From Branchipolynoe longqiensis (Eukaryota > Annelida > Polychaeta > Phyllodocida > Polynoidae), in contig CM059197.1 in assembly GCA_030323885.1 (NCBI GenBank), forward strand, positions 32,082,209 through 32,146,208: a stretch of DNA of 64,000 nt. The letters run 5' to 3'. The first letter of the stretch is position 1; each line of letters opens with the position of its first letter. Shown here piece by piece: positions 44,252 to 55,261 of this stretch. The notes under the pieces were generated by a model that ran no database searches, was not told the origin of the DNA, and worked only from the letters and a program-made list of their open reading frames with translations. The position numbers and the translations under genes are program-made.

Positions 44252-44486
44252 CCACCCACAGCAGCCTCATTCACCAAAACTACTGCAGCATTTCTGTCAT
44301 AAAAATAAATAAATTTTCACAATTACAGTGCCGTGAGATAAATTTTCGTGGGCAATAAACCAAAGTGTGCAATTGAGACTTCATCTGTAGAGAGTCCGGC
44401 GCACAGGGCGGTGGTCGACTTAGTGGGTTTAATGAACCCGCCAGTGTCTGGCCTTATGGCCTTCAACGGCTAAAGGGGCTGTCACA
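44252..44486. other. Unassigned sequence
   Basis: Unique; ends with an extra left-end-like GGGGCTGTCACATTAA directly before the MITE. Confidence 0.25.
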
Positions 44487-44490
44487 TTAA

Positions 44491-45361
44491 GGCCCTGTCA
44501 CATTACGACGCATCTCGCAAGCGTGCGGCCAACGCGTAAAATCACTTGTTTTTTTTACATCGAGAAGTGTCGAATTTTTCGGAGTGGGGGGCAAAGTTGG
44601 ATGTATACATACTGTATACATAGCATATGGCCAAAGTATGACCAACATAAGACTAACGTACCTCCCGGCGAAAAATGCTTGAAATACGCTCCCGGTACAT
44701 TCAAAGAATGCTGATGAACGTTATATACGTTATTCGATGGCCAGAACTATGACTCCTATGTTACATAAGTCAAGACACGCTGGAGAAATCCTAAACGTAC
44801 GTTAGACATATGTTAGGCATATGTTATCCATACGTTGTCAGTATGCGGACTGTACATTCCAACTACCTTTAACGTAGGTCAACATAGTGCAACGTAGTGA
44901 ACAACGTTTGTCTAACGTACATCTAACGTACGTCTAAAGTGCCTGTCACACCATACTGGATTGAGTACCGGACACAGAATTTTCTAGTCCGGTGGTGTTT
45001 GGTATCAAAATGTACCGAAATATGTCAAAATGTTGTGCTATCGGTTCAACCAAACGCTAAACGGACAAGGAACGTACATTAACGAATAGCCATTGAACGA
45101 TAACTGGACGAAAACCAAATGTCAAATGGACGGACCGAACATCAACCGGTGTTCTGCGAACATACCGTGAGCATAATTCGAGCGTTTTTCGCCGGGGAGC
45201 ACGTTATCCATCGTTGGCAATACGCTATGTATGTGGTATGTATACGTCCAACTTTGCCCCCCCCCCCCCCTTAACCGAAAAGTTTGACGCATCTCAACAT
45301 AAAAAAGTGATTTTAAACGTTCGCCCCGCGCTTGCGAGATGCACCGTAATGTGACAGCCCC
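44491..45361. mobile_element. GGCCCTGTCACA-type MITE with TTAA flanks
   Basis: TTAA at 44487-44490 and 45362-45365. Ends GGCCCTGTCACATTACGACG and CGTAATGTGACAGCCCC; longer subterminal match ATCTCGCAAGCG/CGCTTGCGAGAT. A second family is embedded at about 44937-45150 (AAGTGCCTGTCACACCATAC, TCCGGT words). GG ends with a TTAA target fit Kolobok better than Harbinger. Confidence 0.8.
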
Positions 45362-45524
45362 TTAATCTCAACTCTGCGCCAAGGTCACTCCAAGGGAAGG
45401 GCCATCTGGTGATATTAGCGGACGCGCCGACTGACATGTCACGTGCACTAGTTGTACAAGTCGCCACTTGTGTCGCATTGTCAAAGAGTAGAGCTTTTTC
45501 ACACTAGGCACCCTTTGAAAAAGG

Positions 45525-45823
45525 TCGGTCGGTTGTTGTTGTTTTACTTCATAGGAACATCTAAGGTCATATCAGGATAGGTACCGACTTGTGACAGTGC
45601 GCATTCATGGTGACCGTATAGTGCTGCCCCACTTGGAGACCAGAGTCGATATCCCGGTACAGTGCTAACCAGTCCTTGTCCTATCCTAGTAATGCTGAGT
45701 GACAGGCAAGGAAGTGACAAGTATCAATTTTGTACGTCATTGATTTGACTCGGCTAGGATTTGAACTCCCAACCTTTCGAATGGGAAGCCAGCACCCTAC
45801 TGATTGGGCCACCACGTCCGGTC
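45525..45823 (-). mobile_element. SINE-A with TSD
   Basis: Flanked by TT(T/A)GAAAAAGG at 45514-45524 and 45824-45834. The head is at the right (GGGCCACCACGTCCGGTC on plus). A small deletion lies in the body. Confidence 0.88.
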
Positions 45824-45856
45824 TTAGAAAAAGGAGAAACAATATATAAACCAGGA

Positions 45857-46169
45857 CCAGGGCCGCGTTCAGGGTTCGTCTCGGAGGCGCCTCGGAGGCG
45901 CCCGTGACGTCAGGCTAGTCTGAACGGATTTAGCTGTTGGCCGCCTCGAAAATGGCCGCCTCCATAGGCGGCGGCCATTTGCAATGGTAAAGCTGTGCTG
46001 TCATTGGCTGAAAGAACTGAATGCGGCGGCCATTTTCGAGGCGCTTTTCATCTCCAGTCTGAAAAGGGAGGCGTCGCCGAGACGTCGCCGAGACGCACTC
46101 TGAACGCAAATAGACCAAAAAGCATCGCCGAGACGTCGCCTCCGAGACAGACCCTGAACGCGGCCCTGG
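45857..46169. mobile_element. hAT-like MITE, GCGTTCAGGGT family
   Basis: CCAGGGCCGCGTTCAGGGTT at the left and ACCCTGAACGCGGCCCTGG at the right. Internal inverted words ATGGCCGCC/GGCGGCCAT and repeated GACGTCGCCGAGAC. The frames inside are mirror products of the inverted repeats. Confidence 0.8.
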
Positions 46170-46424
46170 TCCCGCATGTAGAACAATCTGGATGTGTTTA
46201 GTTTTTTTAAACTCGCCTGTGAAATGGGGTAATTCCGACAAAAACAAACATGTCTATAAAGCCGGACCCACCACCCCTAATAGTTGTTCAAAACAAACCA
46301 AAGAAAGATATAAAACAATGGAAACCGAAACATGTGGAGTAAATTAATGGACCTATTCGTCCCGTCACTGGTTACTCCATTCCTGTTCAATCCTACTTTG
46401 AAGCTCCATCCCCATTTGCCGGGT

Positions 46425-46766
46425 TTGTATGTGTGTTGGAGTTTTAGGTCCTGGCAACATCTAAAGTCATATCAGGATGGGTACTGACTTGTGACAGTGC
46501 GCACTCATGGTGACTTTATAGTGCTGCCCCACTGGGAAATCAGGCTACTGGCACCATGAGCCAATATCTCACTCAATCACATTATCCTGACACTGAGCTA
46601 ACCAGTCCTTCCCCGATCCTATTAATGCCGAGCGCCAGGCTAGGAAGCGACAAGTATCAATTTGATATGTCATTGGTTTGACTAGACTAGGAACCGAACA
46701 CCTGACCTTCCACACGCGAGGCCCGCGATCTACCGATTAGGCCACCGCGCGGCCACCGCGCCCGAT
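46425..46766 (-). mobile_element. SINE-A with 13-bp TSD
   Basis: Flanked by CCATTTGCCGGGT at 46412-46424 and 46767-46779. The head end carries a small duplication (GGCCACCGCGC twice, 46740-46762). Confidence 0.92.
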
Positions 46767-46779
46767 CCATTTGCCGGGT

Positions 46780-47112
46780 GGTAACATGCTCTTTTTTTAT
46801 TTTTATAGATTCTCAGTGGAACCCGGCAGCCCCCCCCCCCCCCCCTCCCGACCGTGCCTGCATATCCGCCCGCATGCCCCCCCCCCCCCCTCCACCCCGC
46901 CTTCCAGTATGCATGCCTGTCTGGAGGTTTGTTTGTCTAACTGCATCCTCTCTCACTTACCTATAATCCTGTCTACAAGCTTGCCTCTCCACCTAATTGT
47001 TTATTCATATATATCCATCTATCTGCTTGTCACTAGTGTCAGTCTGTCTTCCGCCCATCAACACCCCTGCCTATCTATGTATCTATCTATCGTTCTGTCT
47101 ATATATATCCCT
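46780..47112. other. Pyrimidine-rich low-complexity sequence
   Basis: Poly-C runs near 46830 and 46877, then CTAT/CTGT-rich sequence. Nothing coding recognised. Confidence 0.35.
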
Positions 47113-47300
47113 CGGATGAGGTGGCCAAATTGGTAGGAGCGCAGGCTTCCGGTGTGGAGAGTTTGAAATGCTGGCTGAGTCAAATCAATGACTCATAAAA
47201 TGTATACCTATAATTTCCTAGCCTGGCACTCGGCATTACGAGGAAAGGGGAGGGACTGGTTACTTCTGTATCACTCTGTGTCTGAGTGGGAAATCGGGTA
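47113..47300 (+). mobile_element. SINE-A, 5' part
   Basis: GATGAGGTGGCCAAATTGGT head, AATCAATGACTCATAAAAT, and GTCTGAGTGGGAAATCGGGT before it stops. The tail is missing. Confidence 0.65.
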
Positions 47301-47304
47301 ATTT

Positions 47305-47880
47305 TGTTGTTGTTGCTGTTGGTACATTAGTTGTTTAAAGCTGCATAGTCCAATGAAATATCAAATTTTCAAAACCAAACCAATTATCTAGTTTTGATTT
47401 TACATATCTAACTTAGATACTGATGCACTTATTAAGCATTTGTTTCTGCGTAGAAGGCAATACTGAGTCAATTTGACAGAACCGGTTACTGCAGAAGTCT
47501 ATGGTGCCGGAGTTTTGGCAAGCTTGCCAAAACTAATTTTCCATGTTTGCACTCAATATATCTCAAAAGTTTACCATTTAAAATAAAAGTAACTTTACAT
47601 TAATGTAAAGTAGATACTAGTGATCGATCTAATATATTTATCTCAGAAAAAAAGACAGAAATTCAAAACCATCGGACTATGCAACTTTAAGCAGGGGAAA
47701 TTTCAGTCGCAGACGACTGGTCTTCCTCATTCCACTGATCCTTGGCCTATCCCAGTAATGCCGAGCGTCTGGCTAGGAAGCGACAAGTATCAATCTTTAA
47801 GTCATTGGTTTGACTCGACCAGGATTCGACCCCATGATCTACATGGGAGACGAACATTCGGCCATCCCATCTGGCAATGG
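47305..47880 (-). mobile_element. SINE-B interrupted by a TTAA-MITE
   Basis: The 3' end GGTACATTAGTTGTTTAA is at 47321-47338 and the rest of SINE-B (GCAGGGGAAATTTCAGTCGC...) resumes at 47691. The split falls exactly at the TTAA present in the intact copy at 40405-40625. Confidence 0.85.
47339..47686. mobile_element. TTAA-MITE, complete, with empty-site support
   Basis: TTAA at 47335-47338 and 47687-47690. AGCTGCATAGTCCAATG at the left, CATCGGACTATGCAACT at the right, and central AGTTTTGGCAAGCTTGCC continuing AAAACT. 348 bp. Confidence 0.93.
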
Positions 47881-47960
47881 TGCCGGAAGCCTGGTCTCTC
47901 AGTGGGGCAGCACTATAAAGTCAATATGAGTAAGCACCATTACAAGTCGGTAGAAAGAGA
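47880..47960 (+). mobile_element. SINE-A internal fragment
   Basis: GTGCCGGAAGCCTGGTCTCT, CAGTGGGGCAGCACTATAAA and TTACAAGTCGGTAG. Confidence 0.55.
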
Positions 47961-47984
47961 GAAACAAACAAACAAAATATATGT

Positions 47985-48410
47985 CTCTCTAGGTGTCTGT
48001 CTGCCTGCCTATCTACATGTCCGTGTGTATGTCTGTTTGTCTATCCGTCTGTCTGCCTGCCTATATATCTGTCCGTGTATCTGTCTGCCTGCCTGTCTGT
48101 CTGCCTGTCTGTCTGCCTGTCTGCCTGCCTGCCTGCCTGCCTGTCTGTCTGCCTGTGTATGTTTGTCTGTCTGTCTGCCTATCTATCTACATGTCCGTGT
48201 GTATGTCTTTTTGTCTATCCGTATGTCTGCCTGCCTATCTATCTGTCCGTGTATCTGTCTGTCCGTGTGTCTGTATGTCTGTCTGCCTGCCTGCATGTCT
48301 GTCTGCCTGCCTGTATGCTTGCCTGTCTGTCTGCCTGCATGTATGCCTGTCTGTCTGCCTGCCTGTATGCCTGTCTGTCTGCCTGCCTGTCTGTCTGCCT
48401 GTCTGATTGT
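47985..48410. repeat. (CTGT/CTGC)n low-complexity array
   Basis: Tetranucleotide CTGT/CCTG/CTAT mixture. The Cys/Leu/Pro/Val-rich frames of 60-267 aa in several phases are translations of this repeat. Confidence 0.92.
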
Positions 48411-48878
48411 CCGGGGCCGGTGAGTGGATGATTGGTCCGCTACATAACGTTGCCTGCATGACGACAAACACACAGTGGAGAGTGAATTGGCTGCTTATTG
48501 AATCGCGCCATGTAATGCGCGGCAGGGATTGCGCGCGGCCCCAACAACAAACACCACAACCCGCGAGTGGACCCGCGTCCATCTGGGACCAGCCCTCTGT
48601 GGTAGTTCCATTACAAACGAGCCTACCAGCTCACACCCAACCAAACATCACCAACTGGCAAGTCTAAACACGGCCATAACATGTAGCATCAAATTGAATT
48701 CAATAGAGTAGGTATAACAATTTGGTTTTGTTTGGTTACAGGGGTGTGTAGTGGAGAGTAAGGCATAATCTGTGTTTGTGGAGGTGGTGGTGGTGTGGGG
48801 AGTTGGCCGGATGCCAACTAGGCCGGGGCCGTGTGGCCTGGTCGCAAGTCGCACCTACTCACCGTCCTGGCGACGGAC
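48411..48878. other. Unassigned sequence
   Basis: CpG-containing unique part at 48,410-48,560 (GAATCGCGCCATGTAATGCG), then ordinary sequence. Nothing recognised. Confidence 0.25.
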
Positions 48879-49735
48879 GAAACAACCATTCAAACCATGT
48901 AATGGTGTGCGCATAGCGAAACAGTCACTCAACTCATGGTGTGCACATAGCGAAACAACCACTCAAACCATGGTGTGCACATAGCGAAACAACCACTCAA
49001 CCCACGGTGTGCACACAGTGAAACAACCACTCAAACCATGGTGTGCACATAGCAAAACAGCCACTCAACCATGGTGTGCACATAGTGAAACAACCACTCA
49101 AACCATGGCGTGCACATAGCAAAACAGCCACTCAAGCCATGGTGTACACTTAGTGAAACACCCACTCCAACCATGGTGTGCACATAGTGAAACAACCACT
49201 CAAACCATGGTGTGCACATAGCGAAACAACCACTCAACCCACGGTGTGCACATAGCGAAACAACCACTCAAACCATGTTGTGCACATAGCGAAACAACCA
49301 CTCAAACCATGGTGTGCACATAGCAAAACAACCACTCAACCCATGGTGTGCACATAGAGAAACAACCACTCAACCCACAGTGTGCACATAGCGAAACAAC
49401 CACTCAACCCACAGTGTGCGCATAGCAAAACAGCCACTCAAACCATGGTGTGCACATAGCAAAACAGCCACTCAAACCATGGTATGCACATAGCGAAACA
49501 ACCACTCAACCCACAGTGTGCACACAGTGAAACAACGGCTCAAAACATGGTGTACACATAGCGAAGCAGCCGCTCAACCCATGGTGTGCACATAGCGAAA
49601 CAGCCACTCAACCTATGATGTGCACATAGCGAAACAGCCACTTAACCCACGGTGTGCACATAGCAAAACAACCACTCAACCCACAGTGTGCACATAGCGA
49701 AACAACCACTGAACACATGGAGTGCACATGGTGTA
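48879..49735. repeat. 34-bp minisatellite, about 25 units
   Basis: Unit GTGTGCACATAGCGAAACAA then CCACTCAACCCATG, 34 bp. Variation is mostly GCG/GCA/GTG in the middle and AACC/ACCC at the end. It is tandem without unique spacers. Confidence 0.94.
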
Positions 49736-49750
49736 TACTGTTCAGCAGCG

Positions 49751-50369
49751 TGGCGGACGGCCGAATTAGTTGGGCGCCTGTCTCCCGTTTTGGTAGATCG
49801 TCATTATTCGAACCTATGGTCGTGTCAAACCAATGAATTTATATTTGTTGCTTCCTAGCCAGGGACTCTGCATTATTAGGATACAGCAAGGACTGGTTGG
49901 CTCAATGTCAGAATAATGTGACAAAGTGCGATATCGGGTCATGGTGCTGGCAACTTGATTTCTCGGTGAGGCAGCACTATCACTGTCACAAATCAGTACC
50001 CGTTCAATCAGTTACCTCATACCCGGTACACACCTCCCGTATAAAACCTAAAACTGCCCGTTTCGCGACTAAGTTTGAGTTTTAGTCGGTTTCAGTCTTT
50101 AGGTGTGTGACCCCCTAACACACCTGAGCCTTCCAATTCGTGACTTAAAACTCAGTTTTAGGGCTTCAGTATAAGATTCGAAAAAAGAATCGGGAAGTTT
50201 TAGGTTTTATATGGGAGGTGTGTACCGGGCATTAGTCGGGAAATTGGACGGGTTGGGTTGTGACGGGTTGTGTCGGGCAGTCAGTCAGTTTTAGCGTGTG
50301 AATCGTATACGGGAGGTGTGTACCAGGCTTTAGATGTTGCCAGAACGTAAAATTCTAACAACCTGCCAA
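49751..50369 (+). mobile_element. SINE-A interrupted by a MITE
   Basis: Outer TSD CTGTT(C/T)AGCAGCG at 49738-49750 and 50370-50382. The SINE runs to about 50015 (CAGTACCCGTTCAATC) and its tail (TAGATGTTGCCAGAACGTAA) resumes at about 50331, after the three-ended MITE. Confidence 0.87.
50025..50328. mobile_element. GGTACACACC-MITE with three ends, copy 2
   Basis: Left GGTACACACCTCCCGTATAA, internal right-end module ATGGGAGGTGTGTACCGGGC (about 50211-50230), outer right ACGGGAGGTGTGTACCAGGC. Same order as 35190-35463. Confidence 0.75.
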
Positions 50370-50382
50370 CTGTTTAGCAGCG

Positions 50383-50555
50383 CGGCAGTCATGAGGGTCT
50401 TTTCTCGGGGAAGAGGTAGGGGCAGTGGATTGGATGTGTGTGTGTGGCGGGGGGGGGGGGGGGGGGGGGGGGGGCTCGGAAGTGATTGCATTAGCCGAAT
50501 TAATTAAATATTAAATGTGCCTGTATGCGGATATAGGCAATGGATTGCTGTGCGT
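50383..50555. repeat. Poly-G tract and flank
   Basis: An almost pure G run of about 25-30 nt near 50449-50474, next to GTGTGTGTGTGGCGG. Confidence 0.85.
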
Positions 50556-50571
50556 CCCACACCATGAGACA

Positions 50572-50899
50572 GGGCGTGGTGGCCGAATCAGTAGAGCGTC
50601 GGCCTCACGTGCAGGCGATCGGGAGTTTGGTTTCCTGGTCGAGTCAAAGCAATGACTTATCAAGTTGATACTTGTTACTTCCTAGCCTGGCGCTCGGCAT
50701 TAATAGGATAGGACAAGTCTGGTTAGTGCAGTGTCAGGATAATGTGACTGAGTTGGATATTATGTTGTGGTGCCAGCAGCCATATTTCCCAGTTGGTCAG
50801 CACTATAAAGTCACCATGAGTGCACACTGTCACAAGTCGGTACCTGTCCTGATATGACGATAAATGTTGCTAGTACATAAAACTCCAACAACCAACCAA
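50572..50899 (+). mobile_element. SINE-A with 16-bp TSD
   Basis: Flanked by CCCACACCATG(A/C)GACA at 50556-50571 and 50900-50915. Head GGGCGTGGTGGCCGAATC, tail AAATGTTGCTAGTACATAAA then ACTCCAACAACCAACC. Confidence 0.9.
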
Positions 50900-50924
50900 C
50901 CCACACCATGCGACATCCACCTAT

Positions 50925-51645
50925 AGACTACATCACCATTCCAGCGACGCGGTGTATTGTGGGATGTGTCAAAGCAAAACAAACCACAAAACAAAAGCAC
51001 ATGGTACATGCTAACACACTGCGTGCAGTTATCAAATGTGCTAGTTTCAGTTCATCTCACCTCTTGTTTGAAACATAGAACACTAACTAAAGATATATAT
51101 ATATAATAAATTAAGATATTAATCTTTTATCCAGCATTGCATTTATATCAATATAATCAGCACATCTTATGCCATGTGCATTTAGTTTTAGACAAATTTG
51201 GGCACTCAGACTAGTGTTAGAGCCATAGCCAGAGTCAGTTTTACTTATTTTATTCATGTTTTTATTTATATCCTATGGAGAAATAGAAAATGAGTAGGGT
51301 TAATCAGATATTGGTTATATATTTCCTTGAAACAAGGTTTTGTTGACACATTTGACATTTTAATAATTAGAACAAGAATTAGTTGTGGCTAATCAATGGT
51401 GATCAGCCTGCAAAGTGACTGAAATTTCTTAGCTCAAAATGCTTAATTATGGAAAGTTGTGTCTTAAACATATTCATTATATTATCATATTGCATCCTTC
51501 CGTCCATGTTTTTTTAATTAATTTTGAATAATATCGAAGTTTTTCCCTACAAGTATCGGCAAACTCAATGGCTGTAAGCCTTTGCTTTGCTGCCACCGCC
51601 GTTTTCAGCGCATGCGCAGTCGGAACAGTGATCTCGTCTATACGA
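50925..51645 (+). mobile_element. TATAGAC-MITE, complete
   Basis: TATAGACTACATCACCATTC at the left and GGAACAGTGATCTCGTCTATA at the right (imperfect TIR). Core CGGTGTATTGTGGGATGTG; an AT-rich centre shared with 1160-1775. Confidence 0.78.
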
Positions 51646-51827
51646 AACAAGGTCAACAAGTTTCAACAACCTCGCTCCAGCTGGCACCAGCCACGCCGTG
51701 ACATGAGTGGCCGAGCTCCCCCCCCCCCCCCCCCTCCCACCCCCCGCCCTCACACTTCTCCCTATTACTGATCGGTGTACTTCAACAATTGCATTCCCCC
51801 TCTGTGCCAATATAGGTAGACTCCGTA

Positions 51828-52195
51828 GCTAAATACGAGCGAAAACTGCTTTAGTATGGAACAGGAAGTGGAGTTCCTGGTTCCAATATCCAGTGTCTAC
51901 CTATATTGCCACAGAGTTGGTGAAATGGGCGAGAATGCAAAAAGACAAGATGGCGGCCATAGAATGCAGTCGATTTGACTTTTAAAGTCTATCAAACTAC
52001 ATGTGTTATTATATTTTTCAAATCAAACGTAGCAGGTAAATATTAAGATTTATGTGAAGAATATATGTCGCTTCTTAAATTAAGAATGCAAATGCTCATT
52101 TCATTTACCCAGCCTTTGACCACTTTTTCTAATGCGTTGTTCTTCACCCGTACTCTAGAGAACAGTAGGGGATGAATCTTTTATGCAGACAGTAT
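51828..52195 (-). mobile_element. MULE-like MITE, partial
   Basis: From AAATACGAGCGAAAACTGCT to GGATGAATCTTTTATGC. Inverted relative to 42686 and 54838. The core CAAGATGGCGGCCATAG is intact. The left terminus is missing. Confidence 0.78.
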
Positions 52196-52490
52196 GCATG
52201 ACCTTTTTACTAAGGTAAAACAGGAAAACATTTTAGCCTTTTTGAGGGCAGCTGGACTGTACCACCTTATATAGTTTACTAAATAGATTCTATCAATTAT
52301 TAATCAAACTTTTCTTTTTCTATGGGAATTTGTTTCCCTTGACCACAAATATATGATTGTGAGCTTTCTAATTTAATGAGTGTCTATTGGCACATAATTG
52401 ATTGTCTGCTTTTACATGTAAAAGCGATGGTTTGAACAAAAAACAAACATTTCTCACCGTGAATATGGCCTATGCTGCCAACACGGCGTA
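52196..52490. other. Unassigned sequence
   Basis: Ends AACACGGCGTAAAACAACCA, a retroposon-like 3' end directly before an (ATCA)n tail. Confidence 0.35.
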
Positions 52491-52494
52491 AAAC

Positions 52495-52498
52495 AACC

Positions 52499-52532
<34 letters not shown>
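52495..52532 (+). repeat. (ATCA)n microsatellite as a retroposon tail
   Basis: About eight CAAT units follow GGCGTAAAACAACCAC, the form of a SINE or LINE 3' end. Confidence 0.8.
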
Positions 52533-52533
<1 letters not shown>

Positions 52534-52534
52534 T

Positions 52535-52830
52535 TGTATATACCCTTAACCCAGAGTAGGGGTGAATGACAACTGTCTAAATCCGAGCAAACACTGCTTC
52601 AAATAGGAATCAATTGGAAATGGGATGTTGTTCCAGTGTGCAGTGTGTATCTATATTGACACAGAGTTGGTGAAATGGCAGACAATGCTAAAACTTAAAA
52701 GACAAGATGCTGCCCACCGAATCTAGTCGATTTGACTTTTAAAAGGCTATTAAAGTCTATGTTTAATCATATGCTTCAAATCAAAGGTAGCGGGTAAATA
52801 TGAAGAGGTATGTCAAGAATATTATCTTGT
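52535..52830 (-). mobile_element. MULE-like MITE, partial, second copy
   Basis: GTAGGGGTGAATGACAACTG to TAGCGGGTAAATATGAAGAG. The core has decayed to AAGATGCTGCCCACC. Confidence 0.7.
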
Positions 52831-52849
52831 TTGTTGGATGGCATTTGAA

Positions 52850-53030
52850 TTTGTTACTTATATTTGAGATAAATAGCTCACGTTGACCCTTATATCCTAA
52901 TACTCATTAGTCCCGAGTAACTTTGATGAAAAATGGCTAGTTTTGGAGCAATTTGAGCTGAAAGAACCCAAAATAATTTTGACAAGCTTGTCAAAAGTCC
53001 TGTGGCTATGACCCAGATAGTCATCTCGCA
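52850..53030. mobile_element. TTAA-MITE-like left half, diverged
   Basis: GAGATAAATAG, ATGGCTAGTTTTGGAGCAAT and the centre TTTTGACAAGCTTGTCAAAA correspond to the family. The matching right half is probably at 54450-54556. Confidence 0.5.
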
Positions 53031-53204
53031 ATGATCACGTGACGTGAGATGACCTACTAATCCTGGAACCTGACAGGGCTGTAGGTAGGTATTTCTGTTT
53101 GGGTGGTGGTGAACATTCTGGGAACGGATTGGTGCCATAGGCCCATGGCATTAGGGTTTTTAACAAAATATTATTTTGCAGAAAGGTTAATTTAATCCGC
53201 CGCA

Positions 53205-53860
53205 AATACACAAGTTTCCGGGTTTAATGCAATGATGGCAGCAGCTGTTCTGGCCGTGCCTATGCGTTATCGTTTGGACGGGATCCGTCACAAATGTACC
53301 GGGGTTCTTGGCTTAAGCCTGTGATGGAAGCAGCCATTCCACAGTGTATGCGCCGGAGGATGGCCAGTGGTAGTAGAACCATATCAGTTTCTACACTCAC
53401 CTATGACAAACTGCACATTCTATGATTCAGCTGGGTCTGAGCATTAATGGTTTGACAGGATACTCCGCAATTGCGCAGGTTTCTGGGTTTAATGCTATGA
53501 TTGCAGCAGCCATTCTGGTCATGCCTATGCATTTTCATTTGGACGGGATCCATCGCAAATGCGCTGTTCCACATTGTATGAATCGGAGGATGGCCTGGTG
53601 TTGTAGCACCATATCAGTTTCTACACTTGCCTATGACAAACTGCACATTCTGCGATAGATCCCATCCAAGTGATAATGCATGACCAGAACAGTTAAACCT
53701 GGAAATCTGTGCATTTGCGGCAGATCTGGTCAAGCCATTAATGCTCAGGTCTGGCTGGATCATAGAATATGGCTGCTGCCCTCATAGCATTAAGCGCAGA
53801 ACCCGGCGCATTTGCGATGGATGCCATCCAAACGATAACGCATTGGCGCAACCAAATTTG
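53205..53860. repeat. 245-bp repeat, two direct and one inverted copy
   Basis: Direct copies start near 53205 and 53450 (shared TTTAATGC(A/T)ATGATGGCAGC, GTTTGGACGGGATCC, CAGTTTCTACACTC). From about 53655 to 53860 the sequence returns in reverse complement (GCATTTGCGATGGATGCCATC, CTCAGGTCTGGCTGGATCAT). Arms of about 115-145 bp could form a large hairpin. No family recognised. Confidence 0.8.
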
Positions 53861-53949
53861 AAATGGATGCGTCAAAACACATGCGTGCACATCCTCACAT
53901 ACATTCAGACCGCCAAGGATATGCGTACTCCTCACATACGGTATGCGTA

Positions 53950-54449
53950 GACACTATGTATGTGGCACAAATTATAACTATTCTGAGTCTGTTTGTTTTC
54001 CCAGACAGGTATACTGATTCCCTTTAACAGTTTGCATTGCTATCTAATGAATTTGCATGGGGTCATGTACATATTATTGCTCTGTTACTATTTACTGCTA
54101 TGTCATCCATATGTCTCATCCTCCCTCATACCATACATAGTCCCGATGGCAGATGCAATTTTAATTGACAGATGTACAAATTTCAAAATTTAAATTACCC
54201 AAATTGATTAATTATATTTATAGAATTGACCAAACAGCATTGAATAGCCAACATGGAGGGAAGGGGCAACATGCATCTCATTTCCCCTTCCCCTCTAGGC
54301 CCTGCACAGTAGGCCTACTTATTGGGGGAGGCTAATGAGGTCACAAAATTGGTCTAATTGGTTAATGCCCTCCCTGCATAACGTGTGTCTCAAACTGAGT
54401 GTCCAAAGGGATGAGGTTATAAATTCACTGGATATTCTGTATATGTTGT
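53950..54449. other. Unassigned sequence
   Basis: Unique-looking with a small palindromic GGGAAGGGGC/CCCCTTCCC near 54260-54295. Nothing recognised. Confidence 0.25.
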
Positions 54450-54556
54450 CCCGAATCATTAGCTAATACACCAGTATCTAAGTTGTATATAGGATCAAAT
54501 GTAAGTAGTTGTTTTAATTTTGACAAAATTATATTTCATCGGACCATGCAACTTTA
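54450..54556. mobile_element. TTAA-MITE right half
   Basis: CACCAGTATCTAAGTTGTAT to CATCGGACCATGCAACT, then TTAA. It is probably the other end of the copy begun at 52850. Confidence 0.6.
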
Positions 54557-54837
54557 AGAAGTGATGTGTTCATTTTGTTTACCCAGCTTTCCTACACATT
54601 TTCTAATAGTAATAGGTTATTGCTCAGCAGCCCTGTTTCAGGAACGGGGCTGTTGGAGTAACTTATTTCCAGCCCAACCCCAAGAGGAGAGGTGTGGAGA
54701 TACCCTCGCCCCCTCTCCGAACCAGCCCCAAATAAAATGTGATTTGAAATAGGATACGCAACCAGTGAATTGCCATAAGCAAGTTGTTTTATTACATTAA
54801 ATAAAATACTATGTTATCTATGCATGTATCATGCATG

Positions 54838-55261
54838 TTAGATAAAAGATTCACCCATACTTCCAGTACAGGGATGAAACCAACCCATTAGAAAAACTGG
54901 CGAAGAATTTCAACATGCTGGGGAAATTAACTGAGCTGGTAAATTCTTAATTTATGAAGCACAATATATTCTTTATGTACGACTTCATATTTACCCGCTA
55001 CTTTTGAGTTGGAAAATATAATAAAACATATACTTTAATGCAATTTAAAAGTGAAATCGACGGCGTTCTATGGCCGCCATCTTGTCTTTTTGCATTCTCT
55101 CCCATTTCATCAAATCTGTACCGATATAAGTATCCATTTGATACTTGAGGCAGGCATTCTACTTCCTGTTCCATACTATTACTAAGCTATTTTCGCCCGT
55201 ATTTACACTACGTTGTCATTCACCCTTGTACTGGAAGTACGGGGTGAATTTTGTATCTACA
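54838..55261 (+). mobile_element. MULE-like MITE, complete
   Basis: TAGATAAAAGATTCACCCAT at the left and GGGGTGAATTTTGTATCTA at the right. Flanking 9-mers CATGCATGT and CATAGATGT match at 7 of 9 positions. The core GGCCGCCATCTTGTC is intact. 420 bp. Confidence 0.82.

Noticed and set aside
45930..46247. 105-aa frame with SEATSRRC-type repeats
   Set aside because: Produced by inverted GACGTCGCCGAGAC words of a hAT-like MITE.
47620..48431. Long Cys/Leu/Pro-rich open frames (up to 267 aa)
   Set aside because: They are translations of the CTGT/CTGC low-complexity array in several phases. No domain or start context.
48879..49735. CRISPR-like regular repeats
   Set aside because: Units are head to tail with no unique spacers, and the context is eukaryotic. 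It is a minisatellite.
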